Shown in pieces: positions 37,211-46,227 of a DNA stretch of 57,279 bases. The notes beneath the pieces were generated by a model, which did no database searches, was not told the DNA's origin, and saw only the letters and a list, made by a program, of their open reading frames with translations. The stretch covers positions 1-57,279 of the forward strand of contig JASJCU010000011.1 of assembly GCA_030065815.1 (NCBI GenBank), written 5' to 3'. Position numbers and translations under genes: made by a program. Each line of letters begins with the position of its first letter. Positions within the stretch are counted from its first letter, which is position 1. The stretch comes from Gammaproteobacteria bacterium (GTDB lineage: Bacteria > Pseudomonadota > Gammaproteobacteria > Chromatiales > Chromatiaceae).

Positions 37211-38968
37211 TCAACGACCGGGCGGGACGCCGAACAGTCCCTTCAGCTGATCGAGCCCGCCGCGCAGCGGCCCGGCGGGCGCTTCGCTCGCGCCGGCTGC
37301 GGTCGGCGGATAGGCGGTGGACGGGTCCTGAGCGAGTTGCGTCCTGTTTTCGAGGTCCGCCTGCAGTGCGAGCCGCTCCTGCTCGGCCTCGAAACGATCG
37401 ACCTCGTACTCGCAGCGCTTTCGCACGTACGACTTGGCGTTGCTGTCGCATGCGCTCCACAGCTGCTGCGCCTGAGCGACATCGCCGGCACTCTCGTGGA
37501 TTCGGCCACGCAGATCGTTGAAAGGCGCATCCGAGGCATAGGTCTGCTCGAGGAAATCGGCGATCTTCAGCGCCCGGTCGACGTTTCCGGACGACGCGAG
37601 CAGGACCGCGTAAGCGGACGACGTCGAAAAATCCGCCGGCCGATTGCGCCAAGCAATCTCCAGATTCCTCGTCGCCGACGCCATCTTGTTGGCTTCCTTG
37701 CGGATCTCGTAGAGCGCGTACCGATTGAAGCCGATGCGCGAACCGCTGCCAGACACGATCGCCGTTGTCGAGCGTGGTTTGCCTCCAGAGGTTGCGGCGA
37801 TGTAGCCCTGCTTGGCCCTGTCGAGCGTCGGCTTCAATGCCAGGAAGCCAACCCGCTGCAGGTCGCGCTTGTAGCTGCGCTCGTCGATGCGACGGGCGAT
37901 GTTACGATCGAGTCCGAGTTCGTCGACATAGTCTTCGTACAACTCGCGCTTGCGTTCCGCCGCAGCCTCGTGCGTGTCATCGACCAACGCCAACATCGCC
38001 TTGAACCCGCGCGACGCGCTGCTGATGCCGAACTGCTTGACGTACTGCTGATAGCTGCCCTGATCGGTGATCGCGACGAGGTTGTTGGCCGCCTTCTCCA
38101 TCTTGTCGATGTGCTCGGCGACTTCCGCCCGCAGCGACGGCTCCTCGCCGAAGCGGTCGAGCAGACGACCGGCGCCCTCTCCGTTGAACCCGGCCGCGAC
38201 CAACAGATCGTAGCCGAGCCTGTCGGCCTCGCGCTCCTGGCTGCGGCTCCAGGCGCCGTGCAGCACGCCGGTGACCGCCGAGCGAATGGCATGTGCGGCG
38301 ATCCGGATCTCCGAAACACTCTGTGCCAGCTGGCGCTGCTGATCGGCGGTCAGCTGCTGCGCCCCACCTGCAGCGCGGTTCTGGAACGCCAGCTCGTAGG
38401 TGCGGGCCAGCATCAGCATCTTGTCGACCAGCTTGACCGCCGTATCCATCGAGAAGATCGTCTCCTGATCCTGGTTGTGCCCGAGCAGGATGTGCGCGAG
38501 CTCGTGCGACAGTGCGAAGGCCAATTCGTCGCGACTGCGCAACGCGGTCAACGCACCGTAACCGACCAGGATGTCGTCGGAGCCGGTCGCGTACAGGTGC
38601 GCGGACCCGTCGTGCGAGGTCAGGAAGACGTCCACCTGCTTGTCGCTGGCGAGCTGCGACGGCACATGGCTGATCAACTCGGCGACGAGGTCCTTCAGGT
38701 AGCGCTCGGTTGCGGCATGCACGACCACCGAGTGCGGTGCAGTCAGATTGACAGTCGAGCGCGGCACCCTGTCGTTGTCGTTGCGCAACGCGATGCTGCC
38801 GCTGCCGCCTTCCTCGGCGAGGGTCTCGATCACCGGCTGGGAAGGCTTCAGAAACGCCACGTTAACCGACGGCATCGACGCCTTGCAGCCGGACAACGCC
38901 GCGGCCAACAGCACGGCCGAAGACACGACGATCAGGCCGCGGACCAGCATTTGTTTACCATTCATCAT
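37211..38968 (-). CDS. M48-family metalloprotease lipoprotein
   Basis: A 585-residue protein with a lipoprotein signal ending in the lipobox LSGC. The zinc site HELAH is at residues 155-159 (FALSHELAHILLGH), with the downstream glutamate in SQEREADRLGYDLL, as in M48/BepA-type proteases. Long helical regions follow that look TPR-like, then a proline/alanine-rich tail. It should be a periplasm-facing outer- or inner-membrane lipoprotein acting on envelope proteins. It overlaps the upstream exported-protein gene by 14 bases and follows a CHASE2 gene on the same strand. Confidence 0.9.
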   Translation of the reverse strand: MMNGKQMLVRGLIVVSSAVLLAAALSGCKASMPSVNVAFLKPSQPVIETLAEEGGSGSIALRNDNDRVPRSTVNLTAPHSVVVHAATERYLKDLVAELISHVPSQLASDKQVDVFLTSHDGSAHLYATGSDDILVGYGALTALRSRDELAFALSHELAHILLGHNQDQETIFSMDTAVKLVDKMLMLARTYELAFQNRAAGGAQQLTADQQRQLAQSVSEIRIAAHAIRSAVTGVLHGAWSRSQEREADRLGYDLLVAAGFNGEGAGRLLDRFGEEPSLRAEVAEHIDKMEKAANNLVAITDQGSYQQYVKQFGISSASRGFKAMLALVDDTHEAAAERKRELYEDYVDELGLDRNIARRIDERSYKRDLQRVGFLALKPTLDRAKQGYIAATSGGKPRSTTAIVSGSGSRIGFNRYALYEIRKEANKMASATRNLEIAWRNRPADFSTSSAYAVLLASSGNVDRALKIADFLEQTYASDAPFNDLRGRIHESAGDVAQAQQLWSACDSNAKSYVRKRCEYEVDRFEAEQERLALQADLENRTQLAQDPSTAYPPTAAGASEAPAGPLRGGLDQLKGLFGVPPGR

Positions 38969-39407
38969 TGACGCACCCCCCTACGCCGACACCCATGCTG
39001 CCCGCCTTCGACGTCGCATCGGCCAACTGGGTCGCGGCCACTTCGCAGTTGTATTTGACGGCGCTGGAATAGGTCCAGAAGTACTCGCCGCTCTTTTTCT
39101 TCAGACACACCAGGCCGTGTGTCTCGCGCAACGTGCTGAATGCCGCGGTATCGACATCTTTCCTGTCGACCCGGCCGCCCTTCTTCGCCTCGAGCGTCGC
39201 GAGCTCGATCTCACGCAGCCTGCGTGACGCGACGCCGACGATCGTCACCCGTTTGAATGACTCCGGGCTGCGTTGGTCGAAAGGCACGCCACAGTTGTCG
39301 TACAGCTGGTCGAGCGAGGACTCGCCGGCAACGACCGTTGCGGCCACCAACGAACAAAAAACGGCGAGGCAAGCGGCGGCAGGCCCTCGAGAATAATCAG
39401 CGATCAT
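38955..39407 (-). CDS. Exported protein of unknown function, coupled to the M48 protease
   Basis: The start at 39407 has a GGAGGG ribosome site and gives 150 residues with a signal peptide (ACLAVFCSLVAATVVAGE). The mature protein has four cysteines (DNCGVPF, GLVCLKK, YNCEVAA and GGCVNDE), which could form two disulfides. No family recognised. Its stop codon lies inside the protease gene, so the two proteins are probably made together; a partner, inhibitor or substrate relation to the protease is an inference. Confidence 0.8.
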   Translation of the reverse strand: MIADYSRGPAAACLAVFCSLVAATVVAGESSLDQLYDNCGVPFDQRSPESFKRVTIVGVASRRLREIELATLEAKKGGRVDRKDVDTAAFSTLRETHGLVCLKKKSGEYFWTYSSAVKYNCEVAATQLADATSKAGSMGVGVGGCVNDEW

Positions 39408-39590
39408 CCGTGTCCCTCCGGCTGATTCACGCGTCGCGGAGCTATTCGATCCTGCAGCTCTCTTGACGTAGCCTTGCCGCGAACGCGTGCTGGATGTAAC
39501 AGAAACTAGCAACTCGGCGCCGAAAAAACCACTCATCCGCCGATATCCGATGGCCACGAAGGCGAGTCGCGCGCTGCCGCGTTTTCCGCG

Positions 39591-41756
39591 TCAATCCGCC
39601 GCGACGCCGTCACGCAGCGCCGCCGATCGCTCGGCGTAGTGCGCAAAACCCCTCAAGGACGCCACGGCCGCGTCCGCCAGCCAGAACGCGACCACGCCGC
39701 CGATCCCGACCAGCACCGCAATCTCGGTGGACGAAAATTGCCGGCACTGCGACTCGAGGAACACGTACAAGGCGATCGTCAGCGCAGCGACGAGCGCGAG
39801 CCGCGGCAGGGTTTCCTGCGACAGGCGACGTAATTGTTGCCTGCGGGTGACGGCGTCCGCAGCACGGTAACGGAGCGGCCAGGCTGGTATGCGGGCGAGA
39901 CCCGACAGCGTGCCGACCAAAACCGCGAGCAGGGCATCGAACTGGATGACCACGGCAATGATCGTCGGCAGCACGAAGTCGAGCAGCGGGTTGACATTGA
40001 GCAGGCCATTGACGACGTAGTACGCGGCGTAGACCAGGCACATGACACCGAGCGACAGCTTGAAGGCCATTTCCTGGACCTTGGCGTTGTGGCACGTGAC
40101 GTCGTCGGCCCGGTCCGCAACGCAGACATCGCACACGTCGTACCAGCGGCCGAAGCGCTGTACCAGGAAACTACCTGTCTGCGCGACGGCCGAACCCAGG
40201 CGCGACCACCAGCCGCGGCCGCCGCCGGCGGCCGTTTCGCGGGTCGGCGGTTGCGGCGGCGGCACCAGGAATCGGCGCCGAAACTGCCAGCCGGTCAACC
40301 CGAAGAGCAGCAGACCCAGGGCCTCGACCAGGTCGTTGCTGTTGAACGGTCCGAACGCGTACGCCGGACGCATGTAGCCGTCGCCGAACAACAGCAGATT
40401 GTCGAGCGCCATTGCATGGACCAGCGGGCCCGGATAGGGGCCGTGGACCGGCGTGTCGATGCGGTCGAGGTAGCCGGGGATGTCGGTGCCGACGATCACG
40501 ACCTTGCCCTTGATCAGCGTCTCGGGATCGGGAAACTGTTTGCAGGCGCCCGCTTGCTCGCTTGCACCATCGCGCGACGCGGTGTCGCAGTCGATCGCGT
40601 TCGGCCAGGGCTCGCCGAACACGAACGGCACCGTCTTGTGATACGGGCAGATCTGCAGGTGTGCATCGTCGTCCTCGACGCGCAGGAACTCCTTGCGCAG
40701 GTAATTGAACAGCGTGAATTCACGCATCTGGTCCGAGCAGCTCCACAGTGACGTGGTCGGAGCCGTGTTGTCGTCGCCCCGGTCCTCGCGGACAAAGCGT
40801 CCCCAGTCGATCACCATGCTCAACGGCGCCGTCGGCCCGAGGCCGCCATCGGCCTGTCGATGATTGGCCAGCGGATCCGTCGCACACCCCGGCGGCAGAT
40901 CGAGCTGCGTGGACCGCGCGTGCTCGCAATACGCACGCTGAAGCAGATACGCGGCGCTGAACTCGCAATCGTGGTCGGCGCCACAGCGTGGCGCGAGTCC
41001 GGCGGCATGCCTTTCGCGGGTCACGATCTGCAGCGGATAGGCCTCCTGCGCGCGCCAGCGCACCGGCACGGCGGTACCGATCGCGTTCAGACAGGGCAGC
41101 AGGAAATCGGCCGACGTACGCGCTTCGTCGCTCGGCACGCGCGCTTTGCGGTCGACCGGCATATTGCCATCGCGCCCCCACCGCGGCGGCAGGTCATAGA
41201 ACCACTGCATGAACCTCGGATTGCCCGATCCCAGCAGCAGTGGAATCCGCGAATCACCGTTCACCGCGGCGGCCGCGGGATCGTCGCGATCCACGCAGTC
41301 CTGGGGCACCGGCCCGGCGTCTGCCACCGCTCGATAGCTGCACCTCAGGTCGTGCAGCACGACGCTGAAGTTGCTCAGCCACGGTGGCGCGCCCCGGCCC
41401 GGGTTGCAGGGATCGTGATCGAGCGAGTACATCGACCCGTTCTCGACCAGGCCGATATCGAGGAACACCGCTGCCGGTTCGAAGTCCGCGATCCATTCGA
41501 GGTAGTTCGCGTACACGTCCAGTCGCATCGGCCAGCCGCTGCCGATCGCGGCGAGCTCCGTGCCGCGGATCAGCAGCGTCGTGATGCGTTCGCGATTGCT
41601 GCTGTCGTAGCAGTAGCTCGTCAAGCGATGGGTCAGGTCGCGCGAGACCTGGTCGGCCGACGTGGCCGTGCCCATCGGGTCGAGCCATTCGACCGCCAAG
41701 AACAGCGCGACCGCGATCATGATCTCGCGCAAGCTGGAGTTCTGATCCGTTCTCAT
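39591..41756 (-). CDS. CHASE2-domain membrane protein without an output domain
   Basis: The start at 41756 gives 721 residues. One N-terminal membrane segment (about residues 12-30) precedes a large periplasmic region with the CHASE2 pattern (FEPAAVFLDIGLVENGS near the start, GKVVIVGTDIPGYLDRIDTP and GPLVHAMALDNLLLFGDGYM near the end). That region contains more than ten cysteines, unusual for CHASE2. Several C-terminal hydrophobic segments follow, with a cysteine cluster (YDVCDVCVADRADDVTCHN) between them. No kinase, cyclase or GGDEF domain is present. It is the first gene of a unit with the exported protein and M48 lipoprotein. Confidence 0.85.
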   Translation of the reverse strand: MRTDQNSSLREIMIAVALFLAVEWLDPMGTATSADQVSRDLTHRLTSYCYDSSNRERITTLLIRGTELAAIGSGWPMRLDVYANYLEWIADFEPAAVFLDIGLVENGSMYSLDHDPCNPGRGAPPWLSNFSVVLHDLRCSYRAVADAGPVPQDCVDRDDPAAAAVNGDSRIPLLLGSGNPRFMQWFYDLPPRWGRDGNMPVDRKARVPSDEARTSADFLLPCLNAIGTAVPVRWRAQEAYPLQIVTRERHAAGLAPRCGADHDCEFSAAYLLQRAYCEHARSTQLDLPPGCATDPLANHRQADGGLGPTAPLSMVIDWGRFVREDRGDDNTAPTTSLWSCSDQMREFTLFNYLRKEFLRVEDDDAHLQICPYHKTVPFVFGEPWPNAIDCDTASRDGASEQAGACKQFPDPETLIKGKVVIVGTDIPGYLDRIDTPVHGPYPGPLVHAMALDNLLLFGDGYMRPAYAFGPFNSNDLVEALGLLLFGLTGWQFRRRFLVPPPQPPTRETAAGGGRGWWSRLGSAVAQTGSFLVQRFGRWYDVCDVCVADRADDVTCHNAKVQEMAFKLSLGVMCLVYAAYYVVNGLLNVNPLLDFVLPTIIAVVIQFDALLAVLVGTLSGLARIPAWPLRYRAADAVTRRQQLRRLSQETLPRLALVAALTIALYVFLESQCRQFSSTEIAVLVGIGGVVAFWLADAAVASLRGFAHYAERSAALRDGVAAD

Positions 41757-42055
41757 GTCTGGCGCGTGTCCGTCCCCATCCCTGGCAAGGGCCATCCCGA
41801 GTATAGGTGCTGGAATGCGCGCCCGGCGAGAGCGTCGGAGACGCGGTCGCCGATGTCGCCGCGCCGCGTGCGGCACCCGCAGCCGATCGCCGACCACGGC
41901 CGCCGCGCCGTGCACCGCCGGGTCGACCGCGGCGAACCGCGGCCACCGCGGAACCGATTTGCATCCATCAGCGCATTGCCGACAATATGGCCGACAAAGC
42001 GATCGAATCGCGTCATCGCGGCGGCCAGACCCGGTTTCCGCCGCCAGGGAGCACG

Positions 42056-44200
42056 ATGTCCACGAGCAGTGGCAAGTACCTGCTGCTGATCAGCATTCAC
42101 GGCCTGATCCGCAGCCACGAACTCGAACTCGGCCGCGACGCCGACACCGGCGGCCAGACCAAATACGTCGTCGACCTGGCCCGGGCGCTGGCGCGCCGCG
42201 ACGACATCGCGCAGGTCGACCTGATCACGCGCCGCGTCTTCGACCCGGCGATCAGCAGCGACTACGCCGAGCCGGTCGAGGAGCTGACCGACAAGGCCCG
42301 GATCGTCCGTATCGAGGCCGGCCCGCAGGAATACATCCCGAAAGAACTGCTCTGGGACCACCTCGACAGCCTGATGGACAACCTGGCTGTCTGGTTGAAG
42401 AAGCAGGATCGCATGCCGGACCTGGTGCACAGCCACTACGCCGATGCCGGTTACGTCGGCGTACGCCTCGCCCACCTGCTCGGCATACCGCTCGTGCATA
42501 CCGGGCATTCGCTGGGCCGCGACAAGCGCAAGCGGCTGCTGGCGCGGGGCCTGTCCCGCGACGAGATCGAAAGTACCTACAACATCGAACGCCGGATCGA
42601 CGCCGAAGAGGAGGTGCTGGCAAACGCCGACCTCGTGATCACCAGCACGCACAACGAGATCGACGAGCAGTACGGCCTGTACAACTACTACGACCCGCAC
42701 CGCATGGTCGTCATTCCGCCGGGCACCGACCTGGAGCAGTTTCGCCCGGCGACGTCCGGCGAACAGATCCCGTTTGCGAACCAGGTCAATCGATTCGTAT
42801 CCGATCCGGACAAGCCGCTGGTCCTGGCACTGTCGCGGCCCGACGAACGCAAAAACATCCTGACACTGATCGAGGCCTTCGGCGAATCCCAGGCACTGCG
42901 CCAGGCAGCCAACCTGCTGATCGTCGCCGGCAACCGCGACGATATCCGTGACATGGACATCGGCGCCCAGTCCGTGCTGACGAACATACTGCTGATCGTC
43001 GACCAGTACGACCTGTACGGCCGGGTCGCGATCCCGAAGAGTCACCGTGCCGACGAAGTCCCCGACATCTACCGCCTGGTAGCCGCCAGCGGCGGCGTGT
43101 TCATCAACCCGGCGCTGACCGAGCCGTTCGGCCTGACGCTGCTCGAAGCGGCGGCCAGCGGGCTGCCGGTGGTCGCCACCGAGAACGGCGGCCCAGTCGA
43201 TATCATCGCCAACTGCAACAACGGCATGCTCGTCGACCCACTCGACAAGGAAGCGATCGCCGACGCGCTGCTGCACCTGCTGCGCGACAAGGCCGCGTGG
43301 CAGCGCGCCGCGCGCAACGGCCTGGAGGGCGTGCGCCGGCACTACGCCTGGGAAGCGCACGCCAAGACCTACACCGAGCATATCGCCCGCATCAGCGTCA
43401 GCCGTCCGGTCATTGCCGCCGAAATGCCGGCACCGCGCGCGATCCGCTACCGCGATCGCGCAATTTTCACCGATCTCGACCTCAACCTGATCGGCAATCC
43501 GACGGCGCTCAAGCATTTCGCCAACACGATTCGCGAGAACCGCCGCTGCGTGACGTTCGGGATCGCCACGGGTCGCCGTATCGACTCGGCGCTGGCGTTG
43601 ATGAAGAAGCACGGCATACCGTCGCCCGACGTGCTGATCAGCAGCCTGGGTACACGGATCCATTATGGCCAGAACCTGACCGAGGACCACCAGTGGGCCA
43701 ACCACATCGACCACGACTGGAACCCGAAACAGATCCGCCGCGTGCTGGCCGAACTGCCGGGCCTCAAGCTGCAACCGAAAAAGGAACAGTCGCACGCCAA
43801 GATCTCCTACTACTACGATCCGCGAAAGGCCCCGAGCCTCGACGAGATCGTCAAGCTCATCCGCCAGCACGAGATCACCGCCAACGTCATCAGTGCGTAC
43901 GGTCAGTTTCTCGACGTGCTGCCGTCGCGGGCATCTAAGGGCCAGGCGCTGCGCTACGTCGCGCAGCGCCTGGACATCCCGATGGAACACGTGCTCGCGG
44001 TCGGCGGCTCCGGCGCCGACGAGGACATGATGCGCGGCAACACGCTGGCCGTGGTCGTCGCCAACCGTCACCACGAGGAACTGTCGCAGTTGGTCGATCA
44101 GGAGCGCATCTACTTCGCGTCACAGGCCCATGCGCAGGGCATCCTTGAGGCGATCGATCACTACGATTTCTTCCACAGCTGTAACGTGCCGAGGACCTGA
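42056..44200 (+). CDS. sps: Sucrose-phosphate synthase (glycosyltransferase plus HAD-like domain)
   Basis: SPS forms sucrose-6-phosphate from a nucleotide-glucose donor and fructose-6-phosphate. The 714-residue protein has a GT4 domain with DADTGGQTKYVVDLARALA near the N-terminus, GHSLGRDKRKRLLARGLSRD and the E-x7-E region PALTEPFGLTLLEAAASGLP. A C-terminal HAD-like domain begins at IFTDLDLNLIGNP. That domain keeps the two leading aspartates but has Asn where active phosphatases usually have Thr. The start follows an AGGGAG site. The next gene overlaps as TGATG. Confidence 0.93.
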   Translation: MSTSSGKYLLLISIHGLIRSHELELGRDADTGGQTKYVVDLARALARRDDIAQVDLITRRVFDPAISSDYAEPVEELTDKARIVRIEAGPQEYIPKELLWDHLDSLMDNLAVWLKKQDRMPDLVHSHYADAGYVGVRLAHLLGIPLVHTGHSLGRDKRKRLLARGLSRDEIESTYNIERRIDAEEEVLANADLVITSTHNEIDEQYGLYNYYDPHRMVVIPPGTDLEQFRPATSGEQIPFANQVNRFVSDPDKPLVLALSRPDERKNILTLIEAFGESQALRQAANLLIVAGNRDDIRDMDIGAQSVLTNILLIVDQYDLYGRVAIPKSHRADEVPDIYRLVAASGGVFINPALTEPFGLTLLEAAASGLPVVATENGGPVDIIANCNNGMLVDPLDKEAIADALLHLLRDKAAWQRAARNGLEGVRRHYAWEAHAKTYTEHIARISVSRPVIAAEMPAPRAIRYRDRAIFTDLDLNLIGNPTALKHFANTIRENRRCVTFGIATGRRIDSALALMKKHGIPSPDVLISSLGTRIHYGQNLTEDHQWANHIDHDWNPKQIRRVLAELPGLKLQPKKEQSHAKISYYYDPRKAPSLDEIVKLIRQHEITANVISAYGQFLDVLPSRASKGQALRYVAQRLDIPMEHVLAVGGSGADEDMMRGNTLAVVVANRHHEELSQLVDQERIYFASQAHAQGILEAIDHYDFFHSCNVPRT

Positions 44201-45066
44201 TGAGCCCGCGCCTGCTGATTTGCACCGACCTCGACCGCACCCTGATCCCGAACGGCCCGCAGTCGGAGTCACCGACAGCACGGGAACGATTCGCCCACCT
44301 CGCGGCGCACGACAGCGTGACCCTGGCCTACGTGTCCGGCCGGCACCGAGCGCTGGTGAAACAGGCGATCGCCAACTACCGGCTGCCGGTGCCGGATTAC
44401 GTGGTCGGCGATGTCGGCACCACGCTCTACCGCGTCGACGCCGACGGTGCATGGCAGCACCTGGCGCAATGGGAGAACGCGATCGCGGCGGACTGGGCCG
44501 GTCACAGCCGTGCCGACATCAAGTCGCTGCTGGTCGACATCTCCGATCTGCGTCTGCAGGAAAGCACCAAGCAGAACGCGTTCAAGCTCAGCTACTATGT
44601 GCCGCTGCACAGCGACCGCGTCGCGCTGTCGGCGCGCATCGAGCAACGCCTCATCGACAACGGCATCGCCGCCCGCCAGATCTGGAGCGTGGACGAGCCG
44701 GCGGGCATAGGCCTGCTCGACGTCCTGCCGGCGCGCGCCTCCAAGCTGCACGCGATCCAGGCATTGATGCAGATGCAGGCGTTCACGCTCGAAGACACGG
44801 TCTTCTGTGGCGACAGCGGTAACGACATCGAGGTGCTGGTCAGCCCGATCCGCGCTGTCCTGGTCGGCAACGCCCAGCCCGAGGTGCGCGATCATGCCCT
44901 GCAGCTGGCCGAGGCCGCCGGCCATCGCGATGGCCTGTATCTGGCACGCGGTGGCTACCTGGGCATGAACGGCAACTACAGCGGCGGGATGCTCGAAGGC
45001 ATCGCCCACTACTTTCCCGTCGTCGACGACTGGCTGCTCGGCAAGGCCATGGACAGACCCGCATGA
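44200..45066 (+). CDS. spp: Sucrose-phosphate phosphatase
   Basis: Spp hydrolyses sucrose-6-phosphate to sucrose. The 288-residue HAD enzyme has motif I ICTDLDRTLI, motif II around AYVSGRH, a lysine in ARASKLHAIQALM and motif III/IV VFCGDSGNDIEVL, all intact. It overlaps sps at the start and the kinase gene at the end, so the three are a tight operon. Confidence 0.93.
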   Translation: MSPRLLICTDLDRTLIPNGPQSESPTARERFAHLAAHDSVTLAYVSGRHRALVKQAIANYRLPVPDYVVGDVGTTLYRVDADGAWQHLAQWENAIAADWAGHSRADIKSLLVDISDLRLQESTKQNAFKLSYYVPLHSDRVALSARIEQRLIDNGIAARQIWSVDEPAGIGLLDVLPARASKLHAIQALMQMQAFTLEDTVFCGDSGNDIEVLVSPIRAVLVGNAQPEVRDHALQLAEAAGHRDGLYLARGGYLGMNGNYSGGMLEGIAHYFPVVDDWLLGKAMDRPA

Positions 45067-45944
45067 CAGAGAGCCCGGTTTGCGTATTCGGCGAGGTGCT
45101 GTTCGATCATTTCCCCGACGGCACGCGGGTGCTCGGCGGCGCACCGTTCAACGTCGCCTGGCACCTGCAGGCGTTCGGCCAGTCACCGCGCTTCGTCAGC
45201 CGGGTCGGCAACGACGACGACGGCGCGCAGATCCGCCGGGCCATGACCGGCTGGGGAATGGACACGTCTGGCCTGCAGACCGACGACGCACTGCCGACCG
45301 GCCGGGTCACGGTCAGCCTGGCCGGCGGCGAACCCAGCTACGACATCGTGCACCCCTGCGCCTACGACGCGATCGCGCCGGCCGATGTCGGCAGCTGGCG
45401 GCTGCTGTATCACGGCAGCCTCGCGCTGCGTTCGCCGACCAGCCGCGCCGCACTGGGACGCCTGGCATCGGCGCACACCGGCCAGGTCTTCCTCGACGTC
45501 AACCTGCGCCCACCCTGGTGGCAGCGCGACGCCGTGCGCGAGCTGCTGCGCACCGCGGACTGGGTCAAGCTCAACACCGACGAGATGCGCGAACTGCTCG
45601 GCAGCGACGCCGCTGACGACGCGGCCATCGACGACCTGCTGGCCACCTACGAACTGCAGGGCGTCGTGTTGACCCACGGCGAGCGCGGCGCACAGGCGGC
45701 GACGGCAGACGGACAGCGCAGCCGGATCGCGCCGCAGAACAGCGACAGGGTCGTCGACACCGTCGGTGCCGGCGATGCCTTCGCGTCCGTGATGATCCTT
45801 GGCCTGCTGCGCGCGTGGCCATTGCAAGAGACCCTCGAGCGCGCCCAGCAGTTCGCGTCGCGCATCGTCGGCCAGCGCGGCGCGACCGTCGCCGATCCTT
45901 CTTTTTACCGGCAGCTTGCCGATGCATGGGCTATCGACGCCTAG
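45063..45944 (+). CDS. fruK: PfkB-family fructokinase
   Basis: The 293-residue ribokinase-fold protein has GGAPFNVAWHLQAFG near the start and the catalytic DTVGAGDAFASVM motif near the end. In sucrose operons of this type the enzyme phosphorylates fructose released by amylosucrase and returns it to the pathway. The ATGA overlap with spp shows coupling. The stop codon TAG uses the first base of R3 copy 2. Confidence 0.9.
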   Translation: MTESPVCVFGEVLFDHFPDGTRVLGGAPFNVAWHLQAFGQSPRFVSRVGNDDDGAQIRRAMTGWGMDTSGLQTDDALPTGRVTVSLAGGEPSYDIVHPCAYDAIAPADVGSWRLLYHGSLALRSPTSRAALGRLASAHTGQVFLDVNLRPPWWQRDAVRELLRTADWVKLNTDEMRELLGSDAADDAAIDDLLATYELQGVVLTHGERGAQAATADGQRSRIAPQNSDRVVDTVGAGDAFASVMILGLLRAWPLQETLERAQQFASRIVGQRGATVADPSFYRQLADAWAIDA

Positions 45945-46208
45945 GGCCTGTTCACACTGCGTGAGGCGTAGCGTTGCTGCCCCAAAATGCGCCAGGCAAG
46001 GCGCGAGGAGAGACGTTTAGTGAGCCTAAACGAACGACGAGCAACGCCGCATGGCGCATTTTGGGGCGCAACCCGAAGGGACGGAACCGTTTTCCCGCCC
46101 AACGGCGTTGCTGCTCGCTCATGTACGGCGGGTACATCGCGCTCACAGCGCCTTGTTGGCCAGAAAAACGGCCTCCGTCGCTACGTCTCACGTAGTGTGA
46201 ACAGGCCC
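45944..46208. mobile_element. R3 copy 2: TA-flanked MITE-like element
   Basis: The 265-base element starts GGGCCTGTTCACACTGCG and ends CGTAGTGTGAACAGGCCC, flanked by TA at 45942-45943 and 46209-46210. It is inverted relative to copy 1. Internal features are CCCCAAAATGCGCCA opposed to TGGCGCATTTTGGGG and the hairpin GTTTAGTGAGCCTAAAC. It separates amylosucrase from sps-spp-fruK and ends 19 bases before the amylosucrase start codon, so it probably replaces the original leader of that gene. Confidence 0.88.
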
Positions 46209-46227
46209 TAGTTACGAGACTCGAATT

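Noticed and set aside
41753-44074. A 773-codon open frame opposite the sucrose-phosphate synthase gene
   Set aside because: Antisense shadow of sps. The plus-strand frame has clear glycosyltransferase and HAD motifs.
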